This document shows, one piece after another, positions 37,654 through 48,100 of a DNA stretch of 64,000 bases. The stretch is from Nostoc sp. JL34 (GTDB lineage: Bacteria; Cyanobacteriota; Cyanobacteriia; Cyanobacteriales; Nostocaceae). Each line of letters starts with the position of its first letter. Position 1 is the stretch's first letter. Made by a program: the position numbers and the translations under genes. The notes below the pieces were generated by a model. That model was not told where the DNA came from, ran no database searches, and saw only the letters and a list, made by a program, of their open reading frames with translations. Location of the stretch: contig NZ_JABXKQ010000047.1 in NCBI RefSeq assembly GCF_017114945.1, positions 1-64,000 of the forward strand, in the 5' to 3' direction.

Positions 37654-38202
37654 ATGCAAAAGCGCCTGAAGAGTCGATTTTTATTTAGCGATCGCTGGCT
37701 CGATCGGCAATCAATTGTTCGCAACATGGAAGCCTTTCAAGACTTAATTGTGATTGTTTTGTGTTTGGGTTTGTTCGCCGTTATGCTAATCCAATTGTGG
37801 GGGATAGCTATCGCCCTCACGCAGCCACTAGACTATAAACATGTGACTGCAAAAATACTATTTGTGTTGATTCTAGTCGAGTTATTTCGACTATTAATGG
37901 TCTATTTGCAAGAACATAGTATCTCTGTGGGAGTAGCCGTTGAGGTCACAATTGTATCTCTACTGCGAGAGGTAGTAGTTCACGGAGCGCTGGAAATTTC
38001 TTGGGTTAATACGCTCGCAATTTGTGGTTTGTTGTTTGTTTTGGGTGGACTACTCGTGGTATGTGCTAAGACACCACACATGGATTGTATGAGCGCTAAC
38101 ACTAAGTTTTGTCCGGTTGTGTATAGGGGAGGTAGAGAACGGCAAAACGAGTTGGAATTACAGTATTCACGTCAATGTGATGAGAATCAACCGCTTGGAT
38201 AA
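37654..38202 (+). CDS. PsiE-like membrane protein
   Basis: The 182-residue protein has four membrane segments (about residues 29-52, 63-82, 95-110 and 122-138) and the hallmark of the phosphate-starvation-inducible PsiE family: FRLLMVYLQEHSISVGVAVE followed by VSLLREVVVHG. PsiE is induced by phosphate limitation in E. coli, but no pho box is visible here. The soluble tail of about 45 residues has no recognised domain. It is followed by a strong hairpin terminator. Confidence 0.85.
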   Translation: MQKRLKSRFLFSDRWLDRQSIVRNMEAFQDLIVIVLCLGLFAVMLIQLWGIAIALTQPLDYKHVTAKILFVLILVELFRLLMVYLQEHSISVGVAVEVTIVSLLREVVVHGALEISWVNTLAICGLLFVLGGLLVVCAKTPHMDCMSANTKFCPVVYRGGRERQNELELQYSRQCDENQPLG

Positions 38203-38225
38203 ATTGTTATGAAAATGGGGAGTGG

Positions 38226-38272
38226 AGAGTGGAGAGTGGGAAAAAGTATTTTCCTACTCTCCACTCTTTTGT
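38226..38272 (+). terminator. Terminator downstream of the psiE-like gene
   Basis: A 15-bp arm AGAGTGGAGAGTGGG plus AAAA pairs with TTTT plus CCTACTCTCCACTCT (38249-38267), forming a long stem with a loop of four bases. TTTTGTTT follows. The stem uses one G-T pair and the GGAGAGT unit is repeated. Confidence 0.75.
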
Positions 38273-38442
38273 TTGGGGCCAGATCAGAAACTTAGATGCA
38301 TTTAAAATCTAAAATGGTATAACGTATAACCTACTCTTGCAAGGTACTTCCGACGTATTGAAATATACTCTTTTTGGGAGATGAATCGCTCTTTAAGGGT
38401 GAGTATAAAGTTAATTAGAAATCCTGAAAAGAGGTTCAAGCA

Positions 38443-38688
38443 ATGGCTATAAATACAGGTAACGGACAGTCTCAAGAACCGATTAGCAACTTAGAGTACG
38501 ATTTTGTCACCGTGTTGCACAATAAGGCTGAAGCCGTTAAAGCTTACGATATTTACATCAAAGATGCACAACAAGTAGGTTCTCAGCCTTGTGTAGAGTT
38601 ATTCCAGAAACTGCGCCAATCTGACCTTGAGCAAGTACAAGAGGTTCGGCGGCATCTACAAGAAGTAATGCAACAGGGTAAGATGTAA
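38443..38688 (+). CDS. Small conserved cyanobacterial protein
   Basis: The 81-residue protein is soluble and acidic at the N-terminus, with a helical body (EYDFVTVLHNKAEAVKAYD, then CVELFQKLRQSDLEQVQEVRR). I do not recognise a family with a known function. A ribosome site GAGGT precedes the ATG. It is flanked by terminator-like hairpins and so appears monocistronic. Confidence 0.75.
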   Translation: MAINTGNGQSQEPISNLEYDFVTVLHNKAEAVKAYDIYIKDAQQVGSQPCVELFQKLRQSDLEQVQEVRRHLQEVMQQGKM

Positions 38689-38698
38689 CGCAGGTTTT

Positions 38699-38725
38699 AA
38701 GTGCATAGGCGTAGCCTACGCACTT
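38699..38725. terminator. Hairpin after the small gene at 38443
   Basis: AAGTGC-ATAGGC-GTA-GCCTAC-GCACTT is a nearly perfect palindrome 10 bp past the stop codon. There is no T-run, so it may be a repeat rather than a terminator. Confidence 0.4.
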
Positions 38726-38768
38726 GCTGATTAAATTAGATGCAAGTAGAGTCTAAATATCAGCCAGA

Positions 38769-39584
38769 CTAATTCTGGGCTGCTTGCTGTACTTGTGCCA
38801 CCGTTAAATCAAGAGCCACAGCTACTTGTTCCACACTCAATCCCAATGCTAACAGCCGGGGAATAGCTTCTAACTTAGCTTCTTGCCGACCTTCTTGCCG
38901 ACCTTCTTGCCGACCTTCCTCTAAACCGTCTTCCTTGATTGATTGATACATCCTTGTTTTTTTGAATTCGTCGTCTATACCCAACATTTCTGCTAACTCC
39001 TCTCGGCTTAACCTGGTAAATTTGTACAACAGAATAGTCTCTATCAATTCTACAATTTGCTTGGTGGTAGCTTCATTTGCCAGTTGTTGCCTTGCCTGTA
39101 AAATCAATTCTCTACCTTTGTCAATGGCTGTCTCTTCCCTTTCGATAATTAATTTAACGATCGCAACTTGAAGTGAGTTCTCCCCCGTATCTAATTCATC
39201 TAGATAAATGCGTTGCACTTGTTGGCTGTTAAGTAGTAACTGATACGGCTGTTGATCGTCCGGATCTAAACTTCGTTGGGGATAGATAACGACAGCACGC
39301 CAAAAATTGACGGATTCATTTTGACGTAAGTAAAGAAAAATTTCGGCAAAGAAGCGTCTATAAAAAGTCGAGTCTAATTGAAACTGGACTTCAACAAAGT
39401 AGAGTGGTTGATTTGTAGTTTCACTTGTGGGGATGAATACCCCATCAATCCTAAAAGCAGTTTCTTTTAGTTCCACTGAAACAAATTGATATGCGTTGAC
39501 ATTGACAGTCTGATCGCCAATTATTGCAAAAAATATGCTAGGGAAAGCTTGAAATAAGCTATAAAATATTTTGTCAGTTTGCAC
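38769..39584 (-). CDS. Rpn/DUF2887-like PD-(D/E)XK nuclease family protein
   Basis: The 271-residue protein belongs to the DUF2887/Rpn group of predicted PD-(D/E)XK nucleases. The core shows FRIDGVF (Asp) and FVEVQFQ (Glu-X-Gln), the expected active-site strand pair, followed by RRFFAEIFLYL. Rpn proteins promote RecA-independent recombination and may act in conflict or mobility. At residues 221-237 a REG-rich stretch repeats three times (QEGRQEGRQE), encoded by the tandem CTTCTTGCCGAC unit. A C-terminal helix-turn-helix-like segment (LALGLSVEQVAVALDL) closes the protein. Cyanobacteria often carry many copies. Confidence 0.85.
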   Translation of the reverse strand: MQTDKIFYSLFQAFPSIFFAIIGDQTVNVNAYQFVSVELKETAFRIDGVFIPTSETTNQPLYFVEVQFQLDSTFYRRFFAEIFLYLRQNESVNFWRAVVIYPQRSLDPDDQQPYQLLLNSQQVQRIYLDELDTGENSLQVAIVKLIIEREETAIDKGRELILQARQQLANEATTKQIVELIETILLYKFTRLSREELAEMLGIDDEFKKTRMYQSIKEDGLEEGRQEGRQEGRQEAKLEAIPRLLALGLSVEQVAVALDLTVAQVQQAAQN

Positions 39585-39661
39585 CTGGATTTTATAAAAG
39601 CAAAAACTAGATATTGAAAGTCTATCAAAAATAGTGTAACCGCATCTGTATCACTATAAAA

Positions 39662-39689
39662 AAAGCAGATGGGAATAACCATCTGCTTT
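39662..39689 (-). terminator. Terminator of the MTHFR-like gene
   Basis: A perfect 11-bp stem AAAGCAGATGG/CCATCTGCTTT with loop GAATAA lies 23 bp past the stop codon. On the minus strand it is followed by TTTTTT, the T-tract. Confidence 0.85.
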
Positions 39690-39711
39690 AATAAAAGATT
39701 CATTCTTTAAT

Positions 39712-40641
39712 TTACATAGATACCAACTGATTAACTGGAGCAATCCCAGCCAAATCTAAAATTGGCGCGATCGCATCTTCGCGCTTCACCGCCATCATGT
39801 GTACACCCTGACATAATTGCCGCGCTATCTGCACTTGCTCGGCAGCAATTTTTATCCCTTCCTCAAAAGGGTCTTTGGCTTTTGCCAATCTATCAATAAT
39901 ATGTTGGGGAATATCTACACCCGGAACACATCTATTAATAAACTGAGCATTTTTTGCCGATTTCAACAGAAATATTCCTGCCAAAATCGGTTTTTTATAG
40001 CCAGCGGCGATGGAATCCATAAACTTTTCTAGCCGCTCAAAATCAGTAATCAACTGACTTTGAAAAAACTGCGCTCCGGCTTCAATTTTGCGTTCAAATC
40101 GACTTTGCAAACCCGACCAACTTTTACATTGCGGATCTACTGCTGCACCAACAAATAAATCTAATGCTCCATCAGTCAAGGGTTTCTCGTTGCTATCAAC
40201 GCCTTGATTCATCTTCCGAATCAGTTGCAGTAGTCGCACAGCTTCCAAGTCAAAAACTGCTTTGGCATCTGGATGATCGCCTGCTTTTACTGGGTCGCCA
40301 GTCAAAGCTAAAATATTACGAATGCCTAAAGCATGAGCGCCCATCAAATCAGCTTGTAAACCGATGCGGTTGCGATCGCGGCAAGCAATTTGACAAATCG
40401 GTTCTATGCCGTTTTGTGACAAAATCACCGACGCCATTAACGAAGACATCCTTAACACAGCACGGCTACCATCAGTAACATTGACAGCATGAACCCTCCC
40501 CTTAAGAGTCGCCGCCATTTGAATCATGTGCGCTGGATCTCCCCCTTTCGGCGGTGCTACCTCGGCGGTAACTAGAAATTCACCTGCTTGTACAGCTCTA
40601 CGAAAGTCATTTAAGCCTGTGGGGCTGTGGGTGTGACGCAT
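39712..40641 (-). CDS. Methylenetetrahydrofolate reductase family protein
   Basis: The 309-residue protein is a TIM-barrel flavoenzyme of the MTHFR/MetF family, which reduces methylene-THF to methyl-THF for methionine synthesis. The N-terminal block VTAEVAPPKGG carries the catalytic Glu, and AVNVTDGSRAVLRMSS and ILALTGDPVKAGDH follow the family. It is a divergent short member common in cyanobacteria, so I give no gene symbol. trpS lies 57 bp upstream on the same strand, and a shared transcript is possible. Confidence 0.88.
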   Translation of the reverse strand: MRHTHSPTGLNDFRRAVQAGEFLVTAEVAPPKGGDPAHMIQMAATLKGRVHAVNVTDGSRAVLRMSSLMASVILSQNGIEPICQIACRDRNRIGLQADLMGAHALGIRNILALTGDPVKAGDHPDAKAVFDLEAVRLLQLIRKMNQGVDSNEKPLTDGALDLFVGAAVDPQCKSWSGLQSRFERKIEAGAQFFQSQLITDFERLEKFMDSIAAGYKKPILAGIFLLKSAKNAQFINRCVPGVDIPQHIIDRLAKAKDPFEEGIKIAAEQVQIARQLCQGVHMMAVKREDAIAPILDLAGIAPVNQLVSM

Positions 40642-40698
40642 AACATTAAGGTTTCAATTTCTTAAATGGTATAACAAATCACACCTAAAGGTGAAAAC

Positions 40699-41709
40699 TT
40701 ATAGAGGAAGAGAGTAGCCTAAAGCAGCTTTGACTTGTGATAAAGTTTGATTTGCGATCGCTCTAGCTTTTTCCCCTCCATCCCGCAACACAGACTCCAA
40801 ATAGCTTTTATCGGCCGTTATCGAGTGATATTTTTCTTGAATTGGTTTTAGAGACTCAATAATTGTGTCTGTCAATAATGGCTTGAATTGTCCCCAGCCC
40901 ATATCCTGACACTCAACTGCTACATCTTCCTTTCTCTTTCCAGAAAGCAATGTATACAGCATTAACAAATTATTACACTCTGGACGCGCTGGATCGTCGA
41001 AAGTCAGCCCACGAATCGGATCAGTTTTACAACGCTTAATCTTGTATTGAATCTGTTCTGGTGAATCTAGCAAACTGATTCGGCTTAATTCGGAAGGATC
41101 GGACTTTGACATTTTGCGTGTACCGTCAGCCAAACTCATCACCCTTGCCCCTTCCTTAAGAATTAAAGGGTCTGGTAACTTCAGAACAGGTTGATCCGGT
41201 TTCCCAAATTGGTGATTTAACCGAGCCGCAATATCCCGTGTCAATTCCAAGTGTTGCTTTTGGTCTTCACCCACTGGCACTTTATCGGCTTGGTAAAGCA
41301 AAATATCAGCTGCCATCAACACAGGATAATCTAATAAACCTGCACTCACATTTTCTCCTTGCCTGACAGCCTTTTCCTTAAACTGGATCATATCTTGCAG
41401 CCAGTTTAGAGGTGTAATGCAGTTGAGCAACCAGGTGAGTTCACTGTGGGCCGAAACGTGGGATTGTACAAAGATAGTGGAGTGATTTAAATCAAGACCA
41501 CAAGCTAAATAGAGAGCAGCAAGAGTGTAGGTATCAGCTGCCAACTGTTTTGGGTCGTGTGGCACTGTAATCGCGTGCAAATCAGCCACAAAAAGGTAAT
41601 TTTCGTATTCGCTCTGACCTTCTACCCAGTTGCGAATGGCTCCCAAGTAGTTACCTAGATGGTAATTGCCGGTTGGTTGAACTCCAGAAAGAACACGTTG
41701 CTTGCCCAT
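40699..41709 (-). CDS. trpS: Tryptophanyl-tRNA synthetase
   Basis: The 336-residue protein charges tRNA-Trp in the class I aminoacyl-tRNA synthetase reaction. The HIGH-like motif is GNYHLGNYLG at residues 15-24, and RKMSKSDP is the KMSKS loop. VGEDQKQHLELTRD is a TrpRS block. The ATG at 41709 (MGKQRVLSGVQPTG) is chosen because the longer frame would start at a TTG. Length is typical. Confidence 0.97.
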   Translation of the reverse strand: MGKQRVLSGVQPTGNYHLGNYLGAIRNWVEGQSEYENYLFVADLHAITVPHDPKQLAADTYTLAALYLACGLDLNHSTIFVQSHVSAHSELTWLLNCITPLNWLQDMIQFKEKAVRQGENVSAGLLDYPVLMAADILLYQADKVPVGEDQKQHLELTRDIAARLNHQFGKPDQPVLKLPDPLILKEGARVMSLADGTRKMSKSDPSELSRISLLDSPEQIQYKIKRCKTDPIRGLTFDDPARPECNNLLMLYTLLSGKRKEDVAVECQDMGWGQFKPLLTDTIIESLKPIQEKYHSITADKSYLESVLRDGGEKARAIANQTLSQVKAALGYSLPL

Positions 41710-42027
41710 AAATTCCAACTTAGTTATCTCAAATCCGCGTTATGTAAAGTGGCGATGTCTGGCGACAAGTCGCTTGCGCCTACGCAAAACTCATTTAATT
41801 TTGACATTTTCCAGGTCAACTCGCCGTTACGGGATTAGAGATTATGAACTAGTTTGATATAAATAGACCACCATAAGCGATCGCTTCCCCTAAATTCCCG
41901 ACTTCTTGAAGAAGTCGGGGATCTGAATGACGTGTGGCAAAAAGCGCGTAGTTTACTGTGGCGTCAGTTTGCCTACCTTTAAGAAGAAGTTTAAACCCCA
42001 AGTCTTGTTAATTTAGTCCGGGCTGTA
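41710..42027. other. Intergenic region with a perfect hairpin
   Basis: No gene is visible in 318 bp. CCCGACTTCTT (41897-41907) and AAGAAGTCGGG (41909-41919) are perfect 11-bp arms around one base, a repeat known in Nostoc. The segment AGCGATGTCTGGCGACAAG... resembles another dispersed repeat. Confidence 0.55.
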
Positions 42028-43110
42028 CTAGCGAACCCCGACGAAACCAGCTTGCTCAATTGCCTTTTGCCCTTGGTCAGTTAATAAAAGTTTGGCATAA
42101 GCATCCCCAATTTGCTGTTCCTGACCTTTATTCTGCTTAATAATCACAAACAAATTAGCAATCATGGGATAACTGCCATTTTTGATTGCCTGAGTATTTA
42201 GTTGGTTGCGCTGACGTGGACACTGCTCAGGCGAAACCATCGGTTCGCGATAGGGGGGAATTAGCTCACCAGAAGTGCGACCCAATAGCAAAGCCTTCAC
42301 ACTACATTGAAAGACTACTGAACGGGCAGAAGCGTAATACACACCACCAGGGGTTTTACTGAGTTGGCGCACTGCGTCTGTAGTAGAGTAAACATACTGC
42401 ACATTAGGGCCAAGTGGTTGCCCCTGCAAGTCGCTGTTGCTAGGGAATATTACTGTATCTGCGTCCTCTGGTCGTTGAGAGAAAGCTGTGATGGGTAGGT
42501 TTGGCCCACCTACTTGATTCCAGTTAGTGATTTGCCCCAAATAAATCTGCTGCAATTGTTGAACAGTTAAACCCGACACCTTGAGTGATGGGTTGACTAC
42601 CACTGCTATGCCATCCATACCCACCTGACGTTGCTTAAGGGTGAAGCCTCGCTCTCTTGCCATAGCTTGTTCTTCATCTGTCAGGGGACGGGAGGACTGA
42701 GCAAAGTCTAGTTTCCCATCAAGCAACATCCGAATGCCTGAGCTAGAACCAGGGCTACCATTAGCAGGGTCTACATAGCGTAATTGTAGTTCTGGGCGAG
42801 CGCTCTGGATTTGAGAATCTACCAATTGCCGAATAGATGCCCAAGCTGTGCTACCTCCGTAGTTGAATGAGGCAGGGGGGACATCAGCAACTGTCTGAAA
42901 ATTTGATGCATTAGCATTATTAGAGAGAGCGTTGATATTTTGATTAGAGGAAGAGTTAACGCCGTATCGGGACGATATATTTGGCTTCAATAACCACCAA
43001 AGTAATCCGCCTATAACCATAAGTGTCAGCACTTTCCCAATAATCAAACCTCTGAGAAAGAGGGCTATTTCGCTGTTAATTAAAGCTTTTCTTTGATTTG
43101 TATTGTCCAT
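42028..43110 (-). CDS. PstS-like phosphate-type substrate-binding protein
   Basis: The 360-residue protein is a periplasmic-binding-protein-fold member of the PstS type. An N-terminal hydrophobic helix (residues about 17-45, ending in GGLLWWLL) anchors it to the membrane without a clear cleavage site. A Ser/Asn-rich linker follows, then the ligand-binding domain (DGKLDFAQSSRPLTDEEQ, WNQVGGPNLPITAFSQRPED, TPGGVYYASA). Phosphate or a related anion is the expected ligand. No ABC permease genes are adjacent; it lies 170 bp downstream of a protein kinase on the same strand, so a sensory function is possible. Confidence 0.85.
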   Translation of the reverse strand: MDNTNQRKALINSEIALFLRGLIIGKVLTLMVIGGLLWWLLKPNISSRYGVNSSSNQNINALSNNANASNFQTVADVPPASFNYGGSTAWASIRQLVDSQIQSARPELQLRYVDPANGSPGSSSGIRMLLDGKLDFAQSSRPLTDEEQAMARERGFTLKQRQVGMDGIAVVVNPSLKVSGLTVQQLQQIYLGQITNWNQVGGPNLPITAFSQRPEDADTVIFPSNSDLQGQPLGPNVQYVYSTTDAVRQLSKTPGGVYYASARSVVFQCSVKALLLGRTSGELIPPYREPMVSPEQCPRQRNQLNTQAIKNGSYPMIANLFVIIKQNKGQEQQIGDAYAKLLLTDQGQKAIEQAGFVGVR

Positions 43111-43280
43111 ATCTTTAAATATTGTTTATTGTATTTATCTTACAGGAATCTCTAAGTATTTATCCGATAGTAATCTTTAAATATTTATATTCAAAGTGAA
43201 TTTATAATAGCTAGTTAATAGCCAGTTTTATGATTGCTACTAGATGATTAATTGTTTCTAATGTAGTGAAATTAAATTTG

Positions 43281-44558
43281 TTATTTGGTAGTTTTTTCAA
43301 TGGTACAATTGCTTTGACAAATTCCTCTGTTAGCTGCTGATTTGGCTACTAGGCTATTCCTTTTAGTTAACGGTAATTCAACAAATTTTTCGAGAAAACT
43401 TTTTAGTGGAGTAGGTTGGTTAGGAACTGATGTCCCCGTATTAATAAATGTATAGATTAAAACTATTACTATCAAACTAGTGGTAGCACCAAGACCTATA
43501 CCCAGCAGTAAAATAAAGTTTCTATAAGTTAGCAAATAGCTATCATCAGTGTTTTGGTTGATGCCAGAAGATTGTGAGGACTGTGACAATACTAGAGCAG
43601 AATTAAGCGCTTGCAAAGCTTCTGTGGCAGACTGATAACGCTGGTTGTAGCGATCGCGAACCATTGTATCTAAAATATTTGCCAGAGCGTCACTTACCTG
43701 TGCCTGATCGCGCCAGATAACTTCTCCAGTATTGGGATCTTCTGGTAGTTGCTCAGGTATTAAACCTGTCAAAGCTTGAATGCCAATCATCCCTACTGCA
43801 TAGATATCGCTGCAAAGTTTTGGCTTTCCCTTAGCCTGTTCGCTTGGCATATAGCCAGGAGTCCCAACAGCTATTGTTAAGCCTGCTCCCAAAGCACCAA
43901 TTTTCTTAATACTCCCAAAGTCAATTAGCACAATCTTCTGATCGGAGTACCGCCGCATTAAATTTTGAGGTTTAATATCTCGGTGAATAATATTGTGTTG
44001 ATGGACGAAGGCTAGTACTTCCAGAATGTCTTTTAATAAATTTAAGACTGCGTTCTCGTTAAGACACTGACCTGGTACAATTTCTTGAGTCAAGGCATGA
44101 CCGTCAATAAATTCCTGGACTAAATAAAAATCTCCATCTTCATCAAAATGGGCAAACAGTCTCGGAATTTGATCGTGGTCATTACCTAGCTGGTATAAAA
44201 CTTCCGCTTCCCGATCGAATAGCTTTTTAGCAATGGGTAGAACAGCAGGACTGGAATCTTTCGGGTGGAAATGTTTGACGACACAATGGGGCTGTCCTGG
44301 TAAATCCAGGTCTACAGCTAAGTAGGTATCACCAGATCCTCCACTTCCTAAGTGTTTGACAATCTCAAAGCGATTCCTAAGTGTTTTTCTGGCGAAAGAG
44401 TATCGATATCTGTTACTTATAGCACCTCCTAATAAATAAGTATTACCAGATCCTCCGCTTCCCATCAGTTTGACAGTTTCAAAGCGACTTCGGAGTGTTT
44501 TTCTGATTAGAGGGTTCTGGCTCATATGGCGTATACTACTTCTTAATTTACTGACCAT
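43281..44558 (-). CDS. Serine/threonine protein kinase with duplicated glycine loop
   Basis: The 425-residue protein is a Hanks-type kinase. Lys is in CVVKHF, HRDIKPQN is the catalytic loop, DFGSIKKIG is the Mg site, and GTPGYMPSEQAKGKP the activation end. A membrane helix (about 350-372) is followed by a short outer tail. Residues 19-43 and 57-81 are two copies of the same segment (RKTLRxRFExVKxxGSGGSGxTYL), with an offset of 38 residues or 114 bp. Only the second copy leads into the rest of the kinase. The first may be inert or autoregulatory. MSQNPLI at residue 12 is the more usual start of such kinases. Confidence 0.92.
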   Translation of the reverse strand: MVSKLRSSIRHMSQNPLIRKTLRSRFETVKLMGSGGSGNTYLLGGAISNRYRYSFARKTLRNRFEIVKHLGSGGSGDTYLAVDLDLPGQPHCVVKHFHPKDSSPAVLPIAKKLFDREAEVLYQLGNDHDQIPRLFAHFDEDGDFYLVQEFIDGHALTQEIVPGQCLNENAVLNLLKDILEVLAFVHQHNIIHRDIKPQNLMRRYSDQKIVLIDFGSIKKIGALGAGLTIAVGTPGYMPSEQAKGKPKLCSDIYAVGMIGIQALTGLIPEQLPEDPNTGEVIWRDQAQVSDALANILDTMVRDRYNQRYQSATEALQALNSALVLSQSSQSSGINQNTDDSYLLTYRNFILLLGIGLGATTSLIVIVLIYTFINTGTSVPNQPTPLKSFLEKFVELPLTKRNSLVAKSAANRGICQSNCTIEKTTK

Positions 44559-45174
44559 TCAGAGCTTGGGTGATCTTATGAATACCTGCGGCTAGCTTTG
44601 CTGGTATTTGAGTGAGGCAGTCAACTTATCAGGAAACCTATGCTTTGGATCAATTTGATGGTTAGCCGCTTGATTCGGTTTATTTAATACCTTTATAGGC
44701 ATCTTAATATAAAATTTCTTTTTGGAATATTTCAATCATCTTATCACTTAAGTAAATTTAACACTAGTCCCCAGTATTTATAACTGATAATGTCAGGATT
44801 CAGGAAGTTTACTTATTTTAACTATTAAGTATGATTACTGAGGATATCTTGAGTACTGAAATTTAAAAGTACAAAATTACTTCCAGTGGGAGCCGCAATT
44901 TTGTTACCAGATTTTAGTCATTGCTAACCGCGATCGCCTTGTCATATTATGTTCGGGTAAAGACTTATCATTTAGACCGCAGGGGTGCAGGGGGCAGCGA
45001 GCAGGGAGAAAGAGGTTTTCCTGACTTTTGCACGGATGCGGTAATCATAAGTTATTAACCGGACTTGATATCAGATCAAGTGGAATTATCATTTTGAAAG
45101 CGGGAATATCAGGAATAGTAATGTTTTTACTCCTGCCTCCTGCCATAACTTATTAAAATTGGCTTGACAGACTA
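44559..45174. other. Intergenic region, 616 bp
   Basis: No coding sequence is convincing. It should contain the kinase promoter on its left side. A GC-rich purine stretch near 44982-45010 (GCAGGGGGCAGCGAGCAGGG) resembles a degenerate STRR. The rest is AT-rich. Confidence 0.45.
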
Positions 45175-48100
45175 CTAACAAGCAGCACCTAACGCCTGCA
45201 AAGTTGCCAATTGAGCTTCTGTTAACCCTTGAATTTCTTCAAGCTTCATACCTTCGTAGGGGCGAGGCGCTCTCCAAGTTTGCTCACATTTACCAGTTTC
45301 CAAATCCCAGACTTTGAGGGTTTCGTCTAAGCTACCACTGAAAGCAGTCAGTTTGGCAGAAGTTGCATCTCCAATTGAGACAGCAGCTACCAGCAAACTA
45401 TAAACAAGCTCTGAGTGACCCACCAAAGTTTCATAGCATTCTCCTGTAGAGATATCCCAAAGTTTCAGATTGCGATCTAAACTACCACTAACAATAAACT
45501 CAGCGTCTGGACTAAACTGTGCCACCATAACAGGGCCTTCGTGTCCTGTAAAAGTTTGGAAACATTCTCCTGTGGATATTAACCACAATTTTAGGGTTTG
45601 GTCAAAACTTGTACTTAGTAACCACTGTCCGTTAGGGCTAAAGGTAACTGACCACACGCTATTGGTGTGTCCTGTTAAAGTTTGACGGCATTCTCCAGTG
45701 TCAACATCCCACAGCTTAATCATCCCATCAAACTCGCTACTTGCCAGCAGTTGACCATCTGGACTAAAGACTACTGAAACAACTGAACTAGTATGTCCTT
45801 TGAGAGTTTTCAAGCATTCACCTGTCTTAATATCCCAAAGTTTCACAGTTTGGTCATAGCTGCTACTGGCTAATTGTCTGCCATCTGGACTAAAAACGAC
45901 TGTCCAAACCCAACTAGTATGACCCTGCAAAGTTTGTAAACAGGTTCCTAACTTGCAGTCCCATAATTTGATGCTATGGTCTGCACTAGCACTGGCGAGT
46001 AAAGGATACTGGCTATGAGGTTGAAACGCCACCGACCATACGCGGTTGGTATGATCTCGTAATGTTTGCATTAGAGTACCGTTTTTGATGTCCCATAGCT
46101 TAATTGTTTGGTCTTCGTGTCCACTTGCCAGATAGTCGCCATCTGGACTCAAAGCCACGGATAATACACTATTGGTATGTCCTTTGAATGTTTTCGTGCA
46201 GCGTCCTATTTGAATATTCCATAGTTTGGTAGCGTGGTCATCACCACCACTGACCAATTGTTGCTCGTTGGGATGATAAGCAACCGTCCAAACTCGGCTA
46301 GTATGACCAAGAAAGGTTTTCAGGCAATTTCCGGTGACGACATCCCATAATTTTACTGTGCGGTCAAAACTGCTGCTAGCCAACTGTTGACCCTTGGGAC
46401 TAAATGCGATCGCTGTTACTGTCTGTCGATGTCCGCGTAAGGTTTGAAGACATTTCTGAGTTTTAACATCCCAAAGATTGATGGTGTTGTCGTAGCTACT
46501 GCTAGCAAGTAACTGACCATCTGGACTAAAAGCGATTGATCGCACCCAGCGATCGTGGGCTTGCCAAACACAAAGATTCCTGCCAGTAGTTATATCCCAC
46601 AGGCGAATTGTATAATCTTCTCCACAACTGGCAAGAATTTGACCATCAGGGTGAAAAGCGATCGCCCAAACTCGACCTTGATGACCAACTAAAGTCTGAA
46701 CTTCTCGGTTAAGCTTTTCTGATGCAACCTCCCACAAACGAATAGTTAAATCTTGACCACAACTCGCAAGGATTTTACCTTCAGGACTAAAAGCAACAGC
46801 ATTAACTGAGTATGTATGTCCTTTGTATGTGTGCAGACATTGCCCAGTTTTCACATCCCATAACTTCACTAGATAATCATCAGCAGCGCTGGCCAGATAC
46901 CGTCCATCTGGACTAAATGTTACAGCCCATGTCCAATGTTGGTGTCCCCGACAACAAATTAGTTGTTTGCCAGTAGCACTATCCCAAATTTGAATTTCAC
47001 CTTTGGTATCACCAGTAGCTAAATACTCTCCATCTGGACTAAAAGCAACACTGAGTACACCGCCAAAAGTTTCGGCGAAGACGGTTTCGCTAATATTGAC
47101 GCCAGTAAAATTAGTGTTGTGCAATGTAGCATTGGCTAAGTAAGCTTGGCGAATAACCAGATGAGAAAAGTCAAAGCCACTAAGGTCGGTTTGCAAGTGA
47201 GAGAATAGATTCAGCAGATTGCCCCCTGCATAGCCTGTTTGCACTGCTGTTTGGTATCGCAATTGGGCTAAAATTTGGCAAAGATGCTCCTCAAGTTGGG
47301 CTTGGGTGTCGAAGTGGGTTAAAAGTCGCTCCACTAAGGTGTGCAGAATAAATTGAATTTGTGCTTCGCGCAGGTAGTCTTGAGTTTGGGCTTGAATTAA
47401 GGCATGAGTTCTGAATAAGTTGAGTTCGCCTGTAGTAAGTTCCCACTCAATAGTCTGGATAAATTGTTCTGTAACATATTCCATGATTACGGGTTGTTGC
47501 GTTAACCCTATTGCTCTTATTTCCATGAGAGAGCGTCCCTGAAGTGACTCCAAGGCTTCCAAGAGTTCTCGCCAAGATACTTGGGGCAATATTGCGGTTT
47601 GTAACTTTGCTGGCGTTACCCCTTCTCGGTTAATCGCTAGCCAGTACATAATCTGCTGTTGCAGAGGCGATAAACGCTCGAACTGTTGCTTCAGTAAGTC
47701 CCATAAATCGCTAAAAAGGGTATTACCTTGTGCCAAGAATGCTTGTGTATCACCACAAAATATATCTTGAATAGCGGTTGCGGCAATTTTGAGGGCGAGT
47801 GGATTACCACCAAAGTAATTAACCAGGGCTTGATGTTGAGGTGCTGTATCTAACCCTTTGGCAATCAGTATTTGCTGACCTTCTATTGTTGAGAGTCCAG
47901 ATAAACAGAGCGATCGCACCGGTAAATTTTCTCCCGATCGCACCGCAATTCCGCCCGGTTTTTCTCGTCCGGTGACAATCAGACAACTTTGATGGAGTTC
48001 ATCGCAGATCCGCTCAAATAGCTGTTGATATGCTTCAAATCCTTGTTGGTACTGTCCTCCCCGGTTACCACTTTGTAAAATTGACTCGACGTTATCAAAA

